A DNA stretch of 64,000 bases from an uncultured SAR116 cluster alpha proteobacterium (GTDB lineage: Bacteria > Pseudomonadota > Alphaproteobacteria > Puniceispirillales > Marisalimonadaceae): the NCBI GenBank assembly GCA_902623995.1, contig CACNWE010000006.1, forward strand, positions 47,501 to 111,500. The letters are read 5' to 3'. The translations under genes were made by a program, and so were the position numbers. The notes under the pieces are model-generated. The model was not told the DNA's origin. It did not search any database and was given only the letters and a program-made list of their open reading frames with translations. Positions 51,677 through 62,884 of this stretch are shown here, piece by piece (the stretch's first letter is position 1; every line of letters begins with the position of its first letter).

Positions 51677-52441
51677 ATGTTAGAAATCTTCATTATTAAA
51701 GCTTTGTCAGATAATTATATTTATTTATTACGAAATGAACATAAAAATATAACAAGTGTTATTGATCCAGGAGAAGCGAAGCCAGTAATAAAATTTTTGA
51801 ATAATAAAGGATGGAATTTAGATGAGATAATTAATACCCATCATCATCATGACCATATTGGAGGAAATAGAGAGCTTTTGGATATTTATAAGTCAAAGTT
51901 AATTGCCCCCTCTTATGAAAGTGAGCATATTTCAAATATTGATATTCTTGTTTCAGATAATGAAACTGTTGATATTACAGGTATATCTACGACAGTATTT
52001 CATACACCCGGTCATACATTAGGCCATGTATGTTTTTACATGCCTGAAGAAAAATCTTTGTTTTCAGGAGATACTCTATTTTATTTAGGTTGTGGTAGAG
52101 TTTTTGAAGGTACTATGGACCAAATGTGGTTAAGTTTGTTAAAACTAAGATCTTTGCCAGAAGATACATCAGTATATTGTGGTCACGAATATACTTTATC
52201 TAATATGAAATTTGCTAATTATATTGATACTAAAAATGCTTTATTAAATAAAATTAGCTTAGAAATTAAAAATAAAAGAGATAAAGGATTGCCAACTGTT
52301 CCTTTTAATTTAGGAGTAGAAAAGAAAATTAATCCATTTTTAAGAGCAGACGATGATAATTTTATAAAATCAATTGGTTTAAGTAGTAATAATACTAATG
52401 AATCTTTTGGTGAACTAAGGCTTAAAAAAGATAATTTTTAG
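51677..52441 (+). CDS. gloB: Hydroxyacylglutathione hydrolase (glyoxalase II)
   Basis: Metallo-beta-lactamase fold enzyme hydrolysing lactoylglutathione in methylglyoxal detoxification. Metal site THHHHDHIGG at residues 54-63; further ligands in HTPGHTLGH, SGDTLF and CGHEYT. Length 254 aa. AAAGGA ribosome site. Ends in an interlocked stop with folB. Confidence 0.94.
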   Translation: MLEIFIIKALSDNYIYLLRNEHKNITSVIDPGEAKPVIKFLNNKGWNLDEIINTHHHHDHIGGNRELLDIYKSKLIAPSYESEHISNIDILVSDNETVDITGISTTVFHTPGHTLGHVCFYMPEEKSLFSGDTLFYLGCGRVFEGTMDQMWLSLLKLRSLPEDTSVYCGHEYTLSNMKFANYIDTKNALLNKISLEIKNKRDKGLPTVPFNLGVEKKINPFLRADDDNFIKSIGLSSNNTNESFGELRLKKDNF

Positions 52442-52794
52442 ATATTTGACAACTCGTAAGCAACCTCACAATCGTTGAAAATATCAGGTTTAGAAATTTT
52501 TACTTTTGCACCAATTACATAACTATTTATCATCAAAGTTGAATGCATCTTTTCTACGAGTACTTCTAGTAACTGAAAATGTTGACTTTGTATAATATCA
52601 ATTAGACATTTTCTAAATTGACTATAATCTTGTGTATATTTTAGGTTATCCTGGTTAGGTTCAGAATCATTTGAAAGTAGTATTTCTACATTTACTATTA
52701 TTTTTTGTTTATTTTTTTTTTCGTGTTCATAAACACCTACTGATGCTTGTATAATTAAATTATTTATGAATATTTTTCTATTTCTTACCTTCAT
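52438..52794 (-). CDS. folB: Dihydroneopterin aldolase
   Basis: Folate pathway enzyme. Segments IQASVGVYEHEKKNKQKIIVNVEI, DYSQFRKCLIDIIQSQHFQLLEVLVEKM and VKISKPDIF fit FolB; the catalytic Tyr and Lys positions are present. Length 118 aa. Ten nt downstream of the FolM-like reductase on the same strand. Confidence 0.9.
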   Translation of the reverse strand: MKVRNRKIFINNLIIQASVGVYEHEKKNKQKIIVNVEILLSNDSEPNQDNLKYTQDYSQFRKCLIDIIQSQHFQLLEVLVEKMHSTLMINSYVIGAKVKISKPDIFNDCEVAYELSNI

Positions 52795-52804
52795 AATGAT
52801 TTTC

Positions 52805-53581
52805 TTATTTTAATCCAACATCTCTACTTGGAGGAGCAAGATGCGCCCCACCGTCAAGGACCGTTACATGGCCAGTCATAGATTTAGTATTTATAATGAG
52901 TTGAATTGCATTTAAAATTTCTTCAACTGTAGACGATGACTTTAACAAGTTTTTTCTATGTGATTTTTCAAAAGCTTTTTGATCCTGTCCAGGTGCTGAC
53001 AAAGTTATTCCAGGTGCTATACCATTTACTCTCAAACAAGATGCATAGGTAAGTGCTGACATTTTTGTAAGACCATACATTGCTTGTTTTGATAATGTGT
53101 AAGTATAGTAATCTGGATTCAATCCAAAAATTTTTGCGTCTAAAATATTTATAACAAATCCTTTAGAATTATTTCCCTTTTTTTTTGTCTTCATATTGTA
53201 TCTAGCTAATGCTTTAGTTAAAAGCGCAGGAGCAATAAAGTTGACTGCCATATGAAGATGAAGCTCTTCTTCTTTAAAGCTTATTGCATTATCATAATTA
53301 AAATAACCAGCATTATTAATAAGTCCAACCCATTTTGAATCTTGCGATTCAATTTCATTTATTAATTTTTCTATATCTGAGTTACGCGTTAAATCAGCTT
53401 GATGAATACTTACTTTACCACCAATTTTAAATAAATAATCAGCTGTGTCTTCTGCCAATGTTTTCGATTTATTATAGTGAATAGCTACTTTCCAACCCTT
53501 TTTTATTAAGTCAATAGCTATAAATTTTCCTAATCTTTTTGCTGAAGCTGTAACGAGAATTATATTATTTTTACTTTTCAA
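52805..53581 (-). CDS. Pteridine reductase-like SDR (FolM/PTR1 type)
   Basis: Short-chain dehydrogenase/reductase. The NADP loop TASAKRLGKFIA carries the Arg typical of pteridine reductases, and the usual catalytic Ser is replaced by Asp148 (INILDAKIFG), followed by Tyr161 and Lys165 (YTLSK). Asp-Tyr-Lys is the pattern of FolM and trypanosomatid PTR1. Coupled with folB, it probably reduces dihydropterin or dihydrofolate, possibly replacing FolA. Start TTG at 53581 with GAGGA upstream. Length 258 aa. Confidence 0.85.
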   Translation of the reverse strand: MKSKNNIILVTASAKRLGKFIAIDLIKKGWKVAIHYNKSKTLAEDTADYLFKIGGKVSIHQADLTRNSDIEKLINEIESQDSKWVGLINNAGYFNYDNAISFKEEELHLHMAVNFIAPALLTKALARYNMKTKKKGNNSKGFVINILDAKIFGLNPDYYTYTLSKQAMYGLTKMSALTYASCLRVNGIAPGITLSAPGQDQKAFEKSHRKNLLKSSSTVEEILNAIQLIINTKSMTGHVTVLDGGAHLAPPSRDVGLK

Positions 53582-53594
53582 AATTATTTTTCCT

Positions 53595-54380
53595 CTACAG
53601 AACAGAATATGAAGTATCTCTTATTGATGTTAAATAATCATTAAAAGATTTATAATGCAATGATTTTCTAAGACCTAAATTTTGCCAAGATTGGTTGTTT
53701 AAATTTTTAGGAGGATTGAATTTTTTAATCACTCTCAAAGGTGCTGTTCCTGTTACTAAAACTTCATCACTTAATAAAGCTGCTTCTTCTATAGAATGTG
53801 TAACCATTAATACAGTAAGTGAATTTTTTTTTATTATTGAAACAAGCTCAGTTGAAATAATTTCCCTACTTAAGTTATCTAATGCTGCAAATGGTTCATC
53901 TAACAATAATAAACTAGGATAAAAAAACAACGCCCTTGCAATTGCGACCCTTTGTAATAACCCTCCTGATAGTTTATGAGGAAAGTATGAAGAAAACTCA
54001 CCTAACCCAATATCTTTGATGAGTTTATCTACATTTATATAGTTTGTTTTTTTATTATTAGAATTTGCTAATGTAATATTATCATAAACATTTAACCAAG
54101 GCATTAAAGAAGGATTTTGTTGAATTAAAGTTATTTGGTAAATTACTTTATTCAAAGTTTGATTTTGAAACTTTATTTCTCCTTTTTCAGGCTCAATTAA
54201 CCCAGCTATTAACTTTAATAAGCTTGTTTTCCCAGTTCCTGAAGGGCCAATGATGCTTGTAAATTTACCTTTTTTAATTTTACAGTTAAAATTATCCAAA
54301 ATAATTTTTTTATAATTTTGTTCATAATATGAGAAAGATACGTTTTTTAAAATTAAATCGTTAACTTGGTCATTGTTCAT
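53595..54380 (-). CDS. ABC transporter ATP-binding protein (SsuB/TauB-like), orphan
   Basis: Nucleotide-binding subunit. Walker A IGPSGTGKTSLL near 43, Q-loop IQQNPSLMPW, signature LSGGLLQRVAIARAL, Walker B LLLLDEPFAALD, switch VTHSIEEA. The subfamily resembles nitrate/taurine/aliphatic-sulfonate transporters. No permease or binding protein adjoins it; neighbours are pterin genes and a HAD gene. Length 261 aa. It may pair with a distant permease, and one candidate is the YnjBC-like pair at 37-40 kb, but subfamily fit is not good. Confidence 0.85.
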   Translation of the reverse strand: MNNDQVNDLILKNVSFSYYEQNYKKIILDNFNCKIKKGKFTSIIGPSGTGKTSLLKLIAGLIEPEKGEIKFQNQTLNKVIYQITLIQQNPSLMPWLNVYDNITLANSNNKKTNYINVDKLIKDIGLGEFSSYFPHKLSGGLLQRVAIARALFFYPSLLLLDEPFAALDNLSREIISTELVSIIKKNSLTVLMVTHSIEEAALLSDEVLVTGTAPLRVIKKFNPPKNLNNQSWQNLGLRKSLHYKSFNDYLTSIRDTSYSVL

Positions 54381-54383
54381 ATC

Positions 54384-55379
54384 TTATGGAGCCTCAACAA
54401 TATAATCTGGAGAAATTTTAGTTTTTTTAATTATACTGCCTACGTTAATGTTTTTAAATAAACCATATTTTGTCATTAAAATAGATTTCAATCCATAACT
54501 ATTGGCACCTAAAATATCTGTATGTAGAGTATCACCAACCATACCTATTCTAGATAAAGGAATATGTCTACCTGATAGCTCATTTAGTCTATTTATAGCC
54601 AGCTCAAAAATTGTTGGAAAAGGTTTTCCCAACCAAAAAGGTAGATGAATGCCGTTTTTTATTAAGTGTGATACATAATATGCAGGCTCCATACTAAAAT
54701 TTTTTTCATGTGGAGCTACTAAATCTGGGTTAGCTACAAATAAAGGTCTTGGATTTACTTTTAAAGAATTAAACAAAATTTCTTGCCATACAGTGTCCCA
54801 TTGGTGTGTTCCTAGTAATATAAATGAATTCATTTCATCGAACATATCAAGGTCTTGTTCAAGTTCAAAACAGCTAATGTTGGGTATATAAAATTTGTTT
54901 CCAACATTACCCAAAACACCTAAAGGACCTTTAGGTTGATTAAATGACAAAAATATTTCAGCTGTTTCTCTACTTGAAATTATCTCATCATTTGAAAATT
55001 CAAGTCCTAATGAGGCAAGTTGGTCTCTTTTTTTAAATGAACTACTACTTGCTCCATTGGTTACAACTAAAAGAGTAATATTTTTTTGTCTTGCTTTTTC
55101 TAGTGTTTCAATAATTCCAGGAATAAGGGCAGAACCAACATTTAAGACGCCAAACGCATCCAATAATAAGGCGTCAAAATTATCTAAAATATTCTCTAAT
55201 CTAGGAGCTAAAATTATGTCATGGTTATTCTCTTGATATTTTGGAAAAAAATCTCGCATATTTTCATAAATATTTATGACAGAAACTGCATTCATACCTT
55301 TGACTGGTGGAATTATAAATTTTGGGTCAAATTGAAATTTTTCTAATACAAATTCAGATTTTATATTAAAATTTTCCAT
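54384..55379 (-). CDS. HAD-IIA family (NagD-like) protein
   Basis: HAD superfamily hydrolase. About 70 residues precede motif I, LLLDAFGVLNVG, where Asp74 is the nucleophile but the usual second Asp is Phe76; motif II VVTNGAS and motif III/IV GMVGDTLHTDILGA follow. The DAFGVLN variant occurs in an alphaproteobacterial HAD-IIA subgroup. Substrate unknown. Length 331 aa. Three nt upstream of the ABC ATPase gene in the same operon. Confidence 0.85.
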   Translation of the reverse strand: MENFNIKSEFVLEKFQFDPKFIIPPVKGMNAVSVINIYENMRDFFPKYQENNHDIILAPRLENILDNFDALLLDAFGVLNVGSALIPGIIETLEKARQKNITLLVVTNGASSSSFKKRDQLASLGLEFSNDEIISSRETAEIFLSFNQPKGPLGVLGNVGNKFYIPNISCFELEQDLDMFDEMNSFILLGTHQWDTVWQEILFNSLKVNPRPLFVANPDLVAPHEKNFSMEPAYYVSHLIKNGIHLPFWLGKPFPTIFELAINRLNELSGRHIPLSRIGMVGDTLHTDILGANSYGLKSILMTKYGLFKNINVGSIIKKTKISPDYIVEAP

Positions 55380-55426
55380 ACTTATTTTAAATCCTCTAAA
55401 TTAAAACTATTTTTGAAAGGATAAAA

Positions 55427-56359
55427 ATGTCAAAAAAAGTAATAATAATTGGTTCAGGCATAGCAGGAATTTCTTCATCATTAAAGCTAAAATCTTATGG
55501 TATAAATTCAATAATTCTAGATAAAGGTAATTTTATAGGTGGAAGAATAAGCACTAGAGAAGTAAAGATCGGTTCTAGTTCAAGTTACTTTTTTCATGGT
55601 GCTCAATTTTTTACTGCCAAAACACATGAATTTAAAAAAATTATTAGTACCGGAATTAATGGGAAATATATAAAAGAATTTGGAAATTTTGATCCTAAAA
55701 GATATAGAGGAAACAAAACAATGAGAGAGTTTTTGTTAAATCTATCAAAAGATTTACACATCCAACAAAAAGTTAAAATTATTGGAATTAAAACAGATAA
55801 TAATAAAATTAAAGTTCTTAATAATAAAGTAAAAGAATGGATAAGTTACGATGGTCTTATTTCAACACTTCCAGCACCTCAAAACTGTGAATTATTAAAT
55901 CAATTTCCTGCATTACAGAAAACTCTGAATACAGGATCATATCACGCTTGCATAGCTCTTATGTTTACGTTTGATGAAATTCCATCAGGTCTAAATACTT
56001 ATTATGATTTAAATAAAAAACCAGGAATATTGAGTTGGATGGCCTCTGGTAGTAACCTAAACGTTTGGACTACTCATACCAACGACAAATTTTCAGATTT
56101 AAATTATCATAAAGACAAAAATTTTCTAAAAGAAAAAATAATGTCTTCAATAAAACAGTTTTTTTTTAGCTCAAATATAAAGTTTCATAGTTTACATGTT
56201 TGGAGATATGCTAAGATAGCAAAAAAGTGCTTAGGGCCTCAGATTGATCCAAAATACCCAGTTGCAATTGCAGGAGATTTTTTGGAGGGGCCAAATGTTG
56301 AGGCTGCGTTTATCTCAGGGAATAAAGCAGCTAATTTAATTTTTGAAAGACTAAAATAA
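55427..56359 (+). CDS. FAD-dependent oxidoreductase, renalase-like
   Basis: Amine-oxidase fold flavoprotein. FAD-binding IIGSGIAGISSSLKLKSYG at residues 7-25, GGRISTREV, GAQFFTAKTHEF as in renalases, and C-terminal AIAGDFLEGPNVEAAFISGNKAA. Length 310 aa. Bacterial renalases oxidise aberrant dihydro-NAD(P) isomers; that activity is possible but not proven by sequence. AAAGGA ribosome site; divergent from the HAD gene. Confidence 0.82.
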   Translation: MSKKVIIIGSGIAGISSSLKLKSYGINSIILDKGNFIGGRISTREVKIGSSSSYFFHGAQFFTAKTHEFKKIISTGINGKYIKEFGNFDPKRYRGNKTMREFLLNLSKDLHIQQKVKIIGIKTDNNKIKVLNNKVKEWISYDGLISTLPAPQNCELLNQFPALQKTLNTGSYHACIALMFTFDEIPSGLNTYYDLNKKPGILSWMASGSNLNVWTTHTNDKFSDLNYHKDKNFLKEKIMSSIKQFFFSSNIKFHSLHVWRYAKIAKKCLGPQIDPKYPVAIAGDFLEGPNVEAAFISGNKAANLIFERLK

Positions 56360-56396
56360 ATTGAATGTTTCATAAAATTTTAAAGAAAGAATAAAT

Positions 56397-56792
56397 ATGA
56401 TTAAAATAAAAACTTCAGTTATGAAACTTGTAGAAAGTGCTAAGAAACAAATAAATAATTTAGAAGTAGGTGATGCTATTAAAATGCATTCCAACAAAAC
56501 CAACTTATTCATTGACGTTAGGGATATAAGAGAAATCCAAAAATCTGGAAGAATATTTGGAGCAAAACATGTTCCAAGATGTATGTTAGAGTTTTGGATA
56601 GATCCTGAGAGCCCATATCATAAACATTTTTTTAATGATAATTATCATTTCATTTTTTATTGTGCTTCTGACTGGAGATCGGCACTAGCCACACTTTCAG
56701 CAATGGAAATTGGGCTTTTAAACACCTCTCATTTAGTTGGCGGTTTTAATAAATGGTTAGAAGAAAAAGGACCAATTGAAATACCAAGATAA
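56397..56792 (+). CDS. Rhodanese-like domain protein
   Basis: Single rhodanese domain of 131 aa. Asp in FIDVRDIREIQKSG, then active loop FYCASDWRSA with catalytic Cys89 and Arg, and VGGFNKWLEEKGPIE. Likely persulfide carrier or sulfurtransferase. Thirty-seven nt after the renalase-like gene. Confidence 0.88.
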   Translation: MIKIKTSVMKLVESAKKQINNLEVGDAIKMHSNKTNLFIDVRDIREIQKSGRIFGAKHVPRCMLEFWIDPESPYHKHFFNDNYHFIFYCASDWRSALATLSAMEIGLLNTSHLVGGFNKWLEEKGPIEIPR

Positions 56793-56831
56793 TTAATTGT
56801 AATTGTTTTTTCAAATAAGAAAGTTATTCAA

Positions 56832-57692
56832 ATTTATAATATAATACCAATAATTTTTGTTATACTTTGGTCTTCAGCATTTATTACTAGCAAAATAATA
56901 GTTGATAATGCTCCACCTTTTCTTTCCCTTTCAATAAGATTTGGGATAGTTGCCTTTTTATTTTTCCTGTTTTTCATTTTTTTTTCAAAAGACAAATATA
57001 TTTCTTTTAAGGCTTTTAAAAATGCATCCATAAGCGGGTTATTATTTCATGGCTTATATTTAGGTGGAGTTTTTTTTGCTTTATCTAGAGGTATATCAGC
57101 TACCCTTATAGCGTTAATAGTATCATTACAACCTATTTTAACATCATTTCTATCAAAAATTTATTTGAATGAAACTTTAACTAAGTTTCAGTGGCTTGGA
57201 ATTATTTTAGGATTTAGTGGTGCATTGATAATTATAATTTCTGATCTAATTGATGGCCTAACCATAGTTGCATTTTTTGCTGGAATAGTTGGACTAGTTT
57301 CTTCATCACTGGGTATCATCTGGCAGAAAAAAATAAGTTCTGATTTGTCTTTGTCTGGAAATAATTTTTTGCAAGCATTAAGCGCTGCAATTTTTCATCT
57401 TTTATTAGCACTTTGCTTTGAAAAATTTTTTATAAATTTTTCAAATGATTTTATTTTAGCTATGTCATGGCAAATTTTTGCTGTTTCACTGGGCGCATTT
57501 TTAATTTTGATGTGGTTACTAGCGAATAATAAAGCAAATGAAACATCTACTTTATTTTTTTTAGTACCTCCTATATCTGCTTTACTTGCTTTTTTAATAT
57601 TAGAAGAAACATTCACTTCCTTTGACTTCTTAGGTTTGTTGCTTACTTGTCTTGGGGTATTTATGGTTTCAAAAATTCGGATAAAAATGTAA
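56832..57692 (+). CDS. EamA/DMT superfamily transporter, apparent ATT/ATA start
   Basis: Drug/metabolite transporter with about ten membrane helices and two EamA repeats. The first TTG is at 57165 (half way), but the open frame continues upstream to a TAA at 56790-56792 and encodes typical EamA sequence: IPIIFVILWSSAFITSKI, APPFLSLSIRFG, LFHGLYLGGVFFALSRGISATLIALIVSLQPILT. No ATG, GTG or TTG lies in the first 120 codons. An ATT at 56832 sits 8 nt after AAGAAAG and gives 286 aa, the expected family length; ATA codons at 56841 and 56844 are alternatives. Family call is strong; start codon inferred. Substrate unknown. Confidence 0.8.
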   Translation: MYNIIPIIFVILWSSAFITSKIIVDNAPPFLSLSIRFGIVAFLFFLFFIFFSKDKYISFKAFKNASISGLLFHGLYLGGVFFALSRGISATLIALIVSLQPILTSFLSKIYLNETLTKFQWLGIILGFSGALIIIISDLIDGLTIVAFFAGIVGLVSSSLGIIWQKKISSDLSLSGNNFLQALSAAIFHLLLALCFEKFFINFSNDFILAMSWQIFAVSLGAFLILMWLLANNKANETSTLFFLVPPISALLAFLILEETFTSFDFLGLLLTCLGVFMVSKIRIKM

Positions 57693-57747
57693 ACATTTTA
57701 CAGTATTGATTTATTTTGAAATATTGTTAGTCTTAACTCATCAAAGT

Positions 57748-57909
57748 CTTTTTGTGTGAGAGAGTTATTTATAACCGCCGAAGGAGCAACCACCCCGGAA
57801 ACTCTCAGGCACCCGAAACACAAAAAGTTGATAATCTGGAGAGTGATGATTTATCATCCACCGAAGGGGTAAGCCAATTTTGGTCAATCTTTCAGGTTCC
57901 GTGACAGAT
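57748..57909 (+). ncRNA. Tandem glycine riboswitch
   Basis: Two adjacent aptamers of the gcvT class. Aptamer 1 (57748-57827) has a 10-bp P1 (CTTTTTGTGT with ACACAAAAAG), GAGAG, CGCCGAAGGAGCAA and ACTCTCAGGC. Aptamer 2 (57834-57909) follows after a 6-nt linker, with P1 ATCTG/CAGAT, GGAGAG, CACCGAAGGGGTAAG and CTTTCAGG. It precedes the dadA-like gene by about 45 nt. Glycine binding to this motif is established knowledge. Confidence 0.95.
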
Positions 57910-57945
57910 GGGGTAATATTTAACTTACAAAAACTTTGTCACGGA
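57898..57945 (+). promoter_or_regulatory. Riboswitch expression platform with anti-Shine-Dalgarno
   Basis: TCCGTGAC (57898-57905) in the 3' part of aptamer 2 is the exact complement of GTCACGGA (57938-57945), which contains most of the GGAG ribosome site (57943-57946) of the gene starting at 57953. Glycine-bound aptamer would occupy the first strand and free the ribosome site, predicting a translational ON switch. Confidence 0.7.
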
Positions 57946-57952
57946 GTTTATT

Positions 57953-59185
57953 ATGAAAAATATAGCAATAATAGGAGCAGGTATAACTGGGATAACTACC
58001 GCTTACCAACTTTTAGAAAGAGGTTATACCGTATCTGTTTTTGATAAAAACCGTTATGCAGCTATGGAAACAAGTTTTGCAAATGGAGGCCAATTATCTG
58101 CTTGCAACGCTGAAGTATGGAATAGTTGGTCTACAATCGGTAAAGGTATTCAATGGATGTTAAAAAAAGATGCACCATTGCTATTCAGTCCTAAGTTAAA
58201 CTTTCATAAAATTAGCTGGATAATGAATTTTATAAGTAATATTCCAAATCACAAAAAAAATACAATTTTAACTGCCAAAATGGCTATAAATAGTAGAGCT
58301 GAATTCAAAAGAATTTTAAAAAAAGAAAATATTGAACTAGATCTTGAAGAGAAAGGTATCATGCATTTATGTGCGTGTGATGCGTCATTAAAACATGGTA
58401 GAGAAGTTAATAATTGGCTTTTAGAAGCAGGATTAGATAGAAAAGAAATTTCTAAAGATGAGATGTTGTCTATTGAACCAACTTTAAATCTCAAGAATTT
58501 CATTGGAGGATTTTATACAAAAAGTGATATGTCAGGTGATATTCATAAATTTACAAAATTACTTGCTGATGCTTGTGAAAGAAAAGGTGTAAAATTCTTT
58601 TACGAAACAGAGATTGTTAAAGTCAATCATAACAAGAAACAACCAATACTTTCCTTTATTCAATCAAATGAAATTCATAAACAAAATTTCGATGGGATTG
58701 TAGTTTGTGCTGGTGTTAATAGTAAATTTATAGCTAATAATTTTGGTGATAAAATCAATATATATCCTGTTAAGGGGTATTCGATTACAATATTACTTGA
58801 CGATAAAGAAAGCATAAGAAATGCTCCTTATGTGTCTTTACTAGATGATAAAGCTAAGATTGTTTCTAGTAGATTAGGAAAAAATAGATTTAGAGTTGCA
58901 GGTACTGCTGAGTTTAATGGTTATAATAAAGACATAAGAGCTGACAGAATTAATCCTCTTATTAAATGGTGTAACGAGCTTTTTCCTAAAGTATCTACAG
59001 AACATGCTATACCTTGGGCTGGCTTAAGACCTATGACACCAAGCATGGTGCCAAAAGTTGGAAGTGGAAATTTACCTGGCGTATTTTATAACACTGGCCA
59101 TGGGCACCTTGGGTGGACACTTAGCGCATTTACGTCTCAACAAATTTCAGATCATATATTGAGAAAAGATAACGTCTTAAACTAA
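57953..59185 (+). CDS. D-amino acid dehydrogenase / glycine oxidase-like FAD enzyme
   Basis: DadA-family flavoprotein. FAD loop IIGAGITGITTAYQLLERGYTVSVFDK at residues 5-31, TSFANGGQLSACNAEVW, WAGLRPMTPSMVPKVG and YNTGHGHLGWTLS. Length 410 aa matches DadA. The preceding glycine riboswitch strongly suggests glycine is substrate or signal, so a glycine-oxidising dehydrogenase feeding the respiratory chain is plausible (inference). Ends 2 nt from convergent gyrB. Confidence 0.88.
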   Translation: MKNIAIIGAGITGITTAYQLLERGYTVSVFDKNRYAAMETSFANGGQLSACNAEVWNSWSTIGKGIQWMLKKDAPLLFSPKLNFHKISWIMNFISNIPNHKKNTILTAKMAINSRAEFKRILKKENIELDLEEKGIMHLCACDASLKHGREVNNWLLEAGLDRKEISKDEMLSIEPTLNLKNFIGGFYTKSDMSGDIHKFTKLLADACERKGVKFFYETEIVKVNHNKKQPILSFIQSNEIHKQNFDGIVVCAGVNSKFIANNFGDKINIYPVKGYSITILLDDKESIRNAPYVSLLDDKAKIVSSRLGKNRFRVAGTAEFNGYNKDIRADRINPLIKWCNELFPKVSTEHAIPWAGLRPMTPSMVPKVGSGNLPGVFYNTGHGHLGWTLSAFTSQQISDHILRKDNVLN

Positions 59186-59187
59186 AT

Positions 59188-61623
<2,436 letters not shown>

Positions 61624-62847
61624 TTAAATATCTCCATATCTAAAGTGATAATTACCATCAAAATTTTCTTTAATCTCTTGAAGATTTATTTTATCTATTA
61701 AACTTGGATATTCCAAAAAAGCATCCATATCAGTGCTCGTAAACCAAGATTGAGCATTGAGTTTAGATACCTCTAAAAATAGAGCTTTTCTATGCTTCTT
61801 GTCTAAGTGCTCAATAATGTCATCTAATAATAAGATTGGTGCCATGTTAAATTTTTCATCTAGCAATCTAGCGTGTGACAAGATAATTGATATTAATATA
61901 AGTTTTTGTTCTCCAGTAGATGAGGTATCTAGGTTTTTATTATCAATTCTATTGAAAATTTCTATTATAGAGTTATTTGGTCCAGAAACAGATAATTCGA
62001 AATCAGATCGTGATTTTTTTAATTCTGACTTTATATAATCTTCAACTTCTACAGCAGGTTTCTCATTGAGTAGTTGTTCTATCTTTCCATTAATTGTAAT
62101 ACCAACAGAAGGAAAATGCTCAGTTAAGTGATTGTTTTTTAATTGAATATCATATAAGTTTTCAAGTTCTTCTATTAAGTCCAATCTTCTAGCTATAATC
62201 GAAATTGATAATTCAGAAATTTGGGATTCTACAGTATCCAACCATGTTTTATCACTATTAGGTTGCATCAAAATTTTATTTCTCTGTCTAAATAACTTAT
62301 CGTATTTATATACTCTATTTAAATGTAAGTTATCTATTGACATGGTAAGCCTATCAATAAAACGTCTTTTTTCACTCATACTTGATAAGATCAAAACACA
62401 AATTTGAGGTGTAATCCATGATATATTCAAAATTTCTCCTAAAGAACTTAATGGAGTATAATCTGAATTAATCTTGGCAATTCTTGATTTATTAGAACCA
62501 GTTTTTTTCAAGCCTGTGCCAATATTAAACTTACCATTTGGACTTACAAAATCAACATTTACGCCCCAGGTTTTAGTAGTGATATCAATAATTTTTTCTT
62601 GATTCAGAAAATTTTCTATATTTGCTTTTCTCAAGCCTTTGCCCTGATTTAATAGAGAAATGGCCTCTAGAATATTTGTTTTACCAATACCATTTCCACC
62701 ATATATCAATATAGATGAGTTTGTTAAATTAAGATTTAAATTTATATGATTTCTAAAATTTTTTAAACTTACTTTTTTAATATAAAAAGTTTTAGCATCT
62801 TTAATATCAGGAATATTTTCTTTCAAACTTAGAATGTTATTGTTCAT
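61624..62847 (-). CDS. recF: DNA replication and repair protein RecF
   Basis: SMC-like ATPase loading RecA at gaps. Walker A IYGGNGIGKTNILEAI near 50, signature STGEQKLILISIIL and Walker B PILLLDDIIEHLD near 345. Length 407 aa, with about 25 residues before the core domain. Between dnaN (37-nt gap) and gyrB (no gap). Confidence 0.95.
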   Translation of the reverse strand: MNNNILSLKENIPDIKDAKTFYIKKVSLKNFRNHINLNLNLTNSSILIYGGNGIGKTNILEAISLLNQGKGLRKANIENFLNQEKIIDITTKTWGVNVDFVSPNGKFNIGTGLKKTGSNKSRIAKINSDYTPLSSLGEILNISWITPQICVLILSSMSEKRRFIDRLTMSIDNLHLNRVYKYDKLFRQRNKILMQPNSDKTWLDTVESQISELSISIIARRLDLIEELENLYDIQLKNNHLTEHFPSVGITINGKIEQLLNEKPAVEVEDYIKSELKKSRSDFELSVSGPNNSIIEIFNRIDNKNLDTSSTGEQKLILISIILSHARLLDEKFNMAPILLLDDIIEHLDKKHRKALFLEVSKLNAQSWFTSTDMDAFLEYPSLIDKINLQEIKENFDGNYHFRYGDI

Positions 62848-62884
62848 TTTTCTCCTAGATTTCAGATTTTAATCTGACAGAAAT

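Noticed and set aside
56792..57165. Frameshift or pseudogene explanation for the EamA gene
   Set aside because: The frame is open and gives good EamA sequence along its full length with no shift needed; only the start codon is missing.
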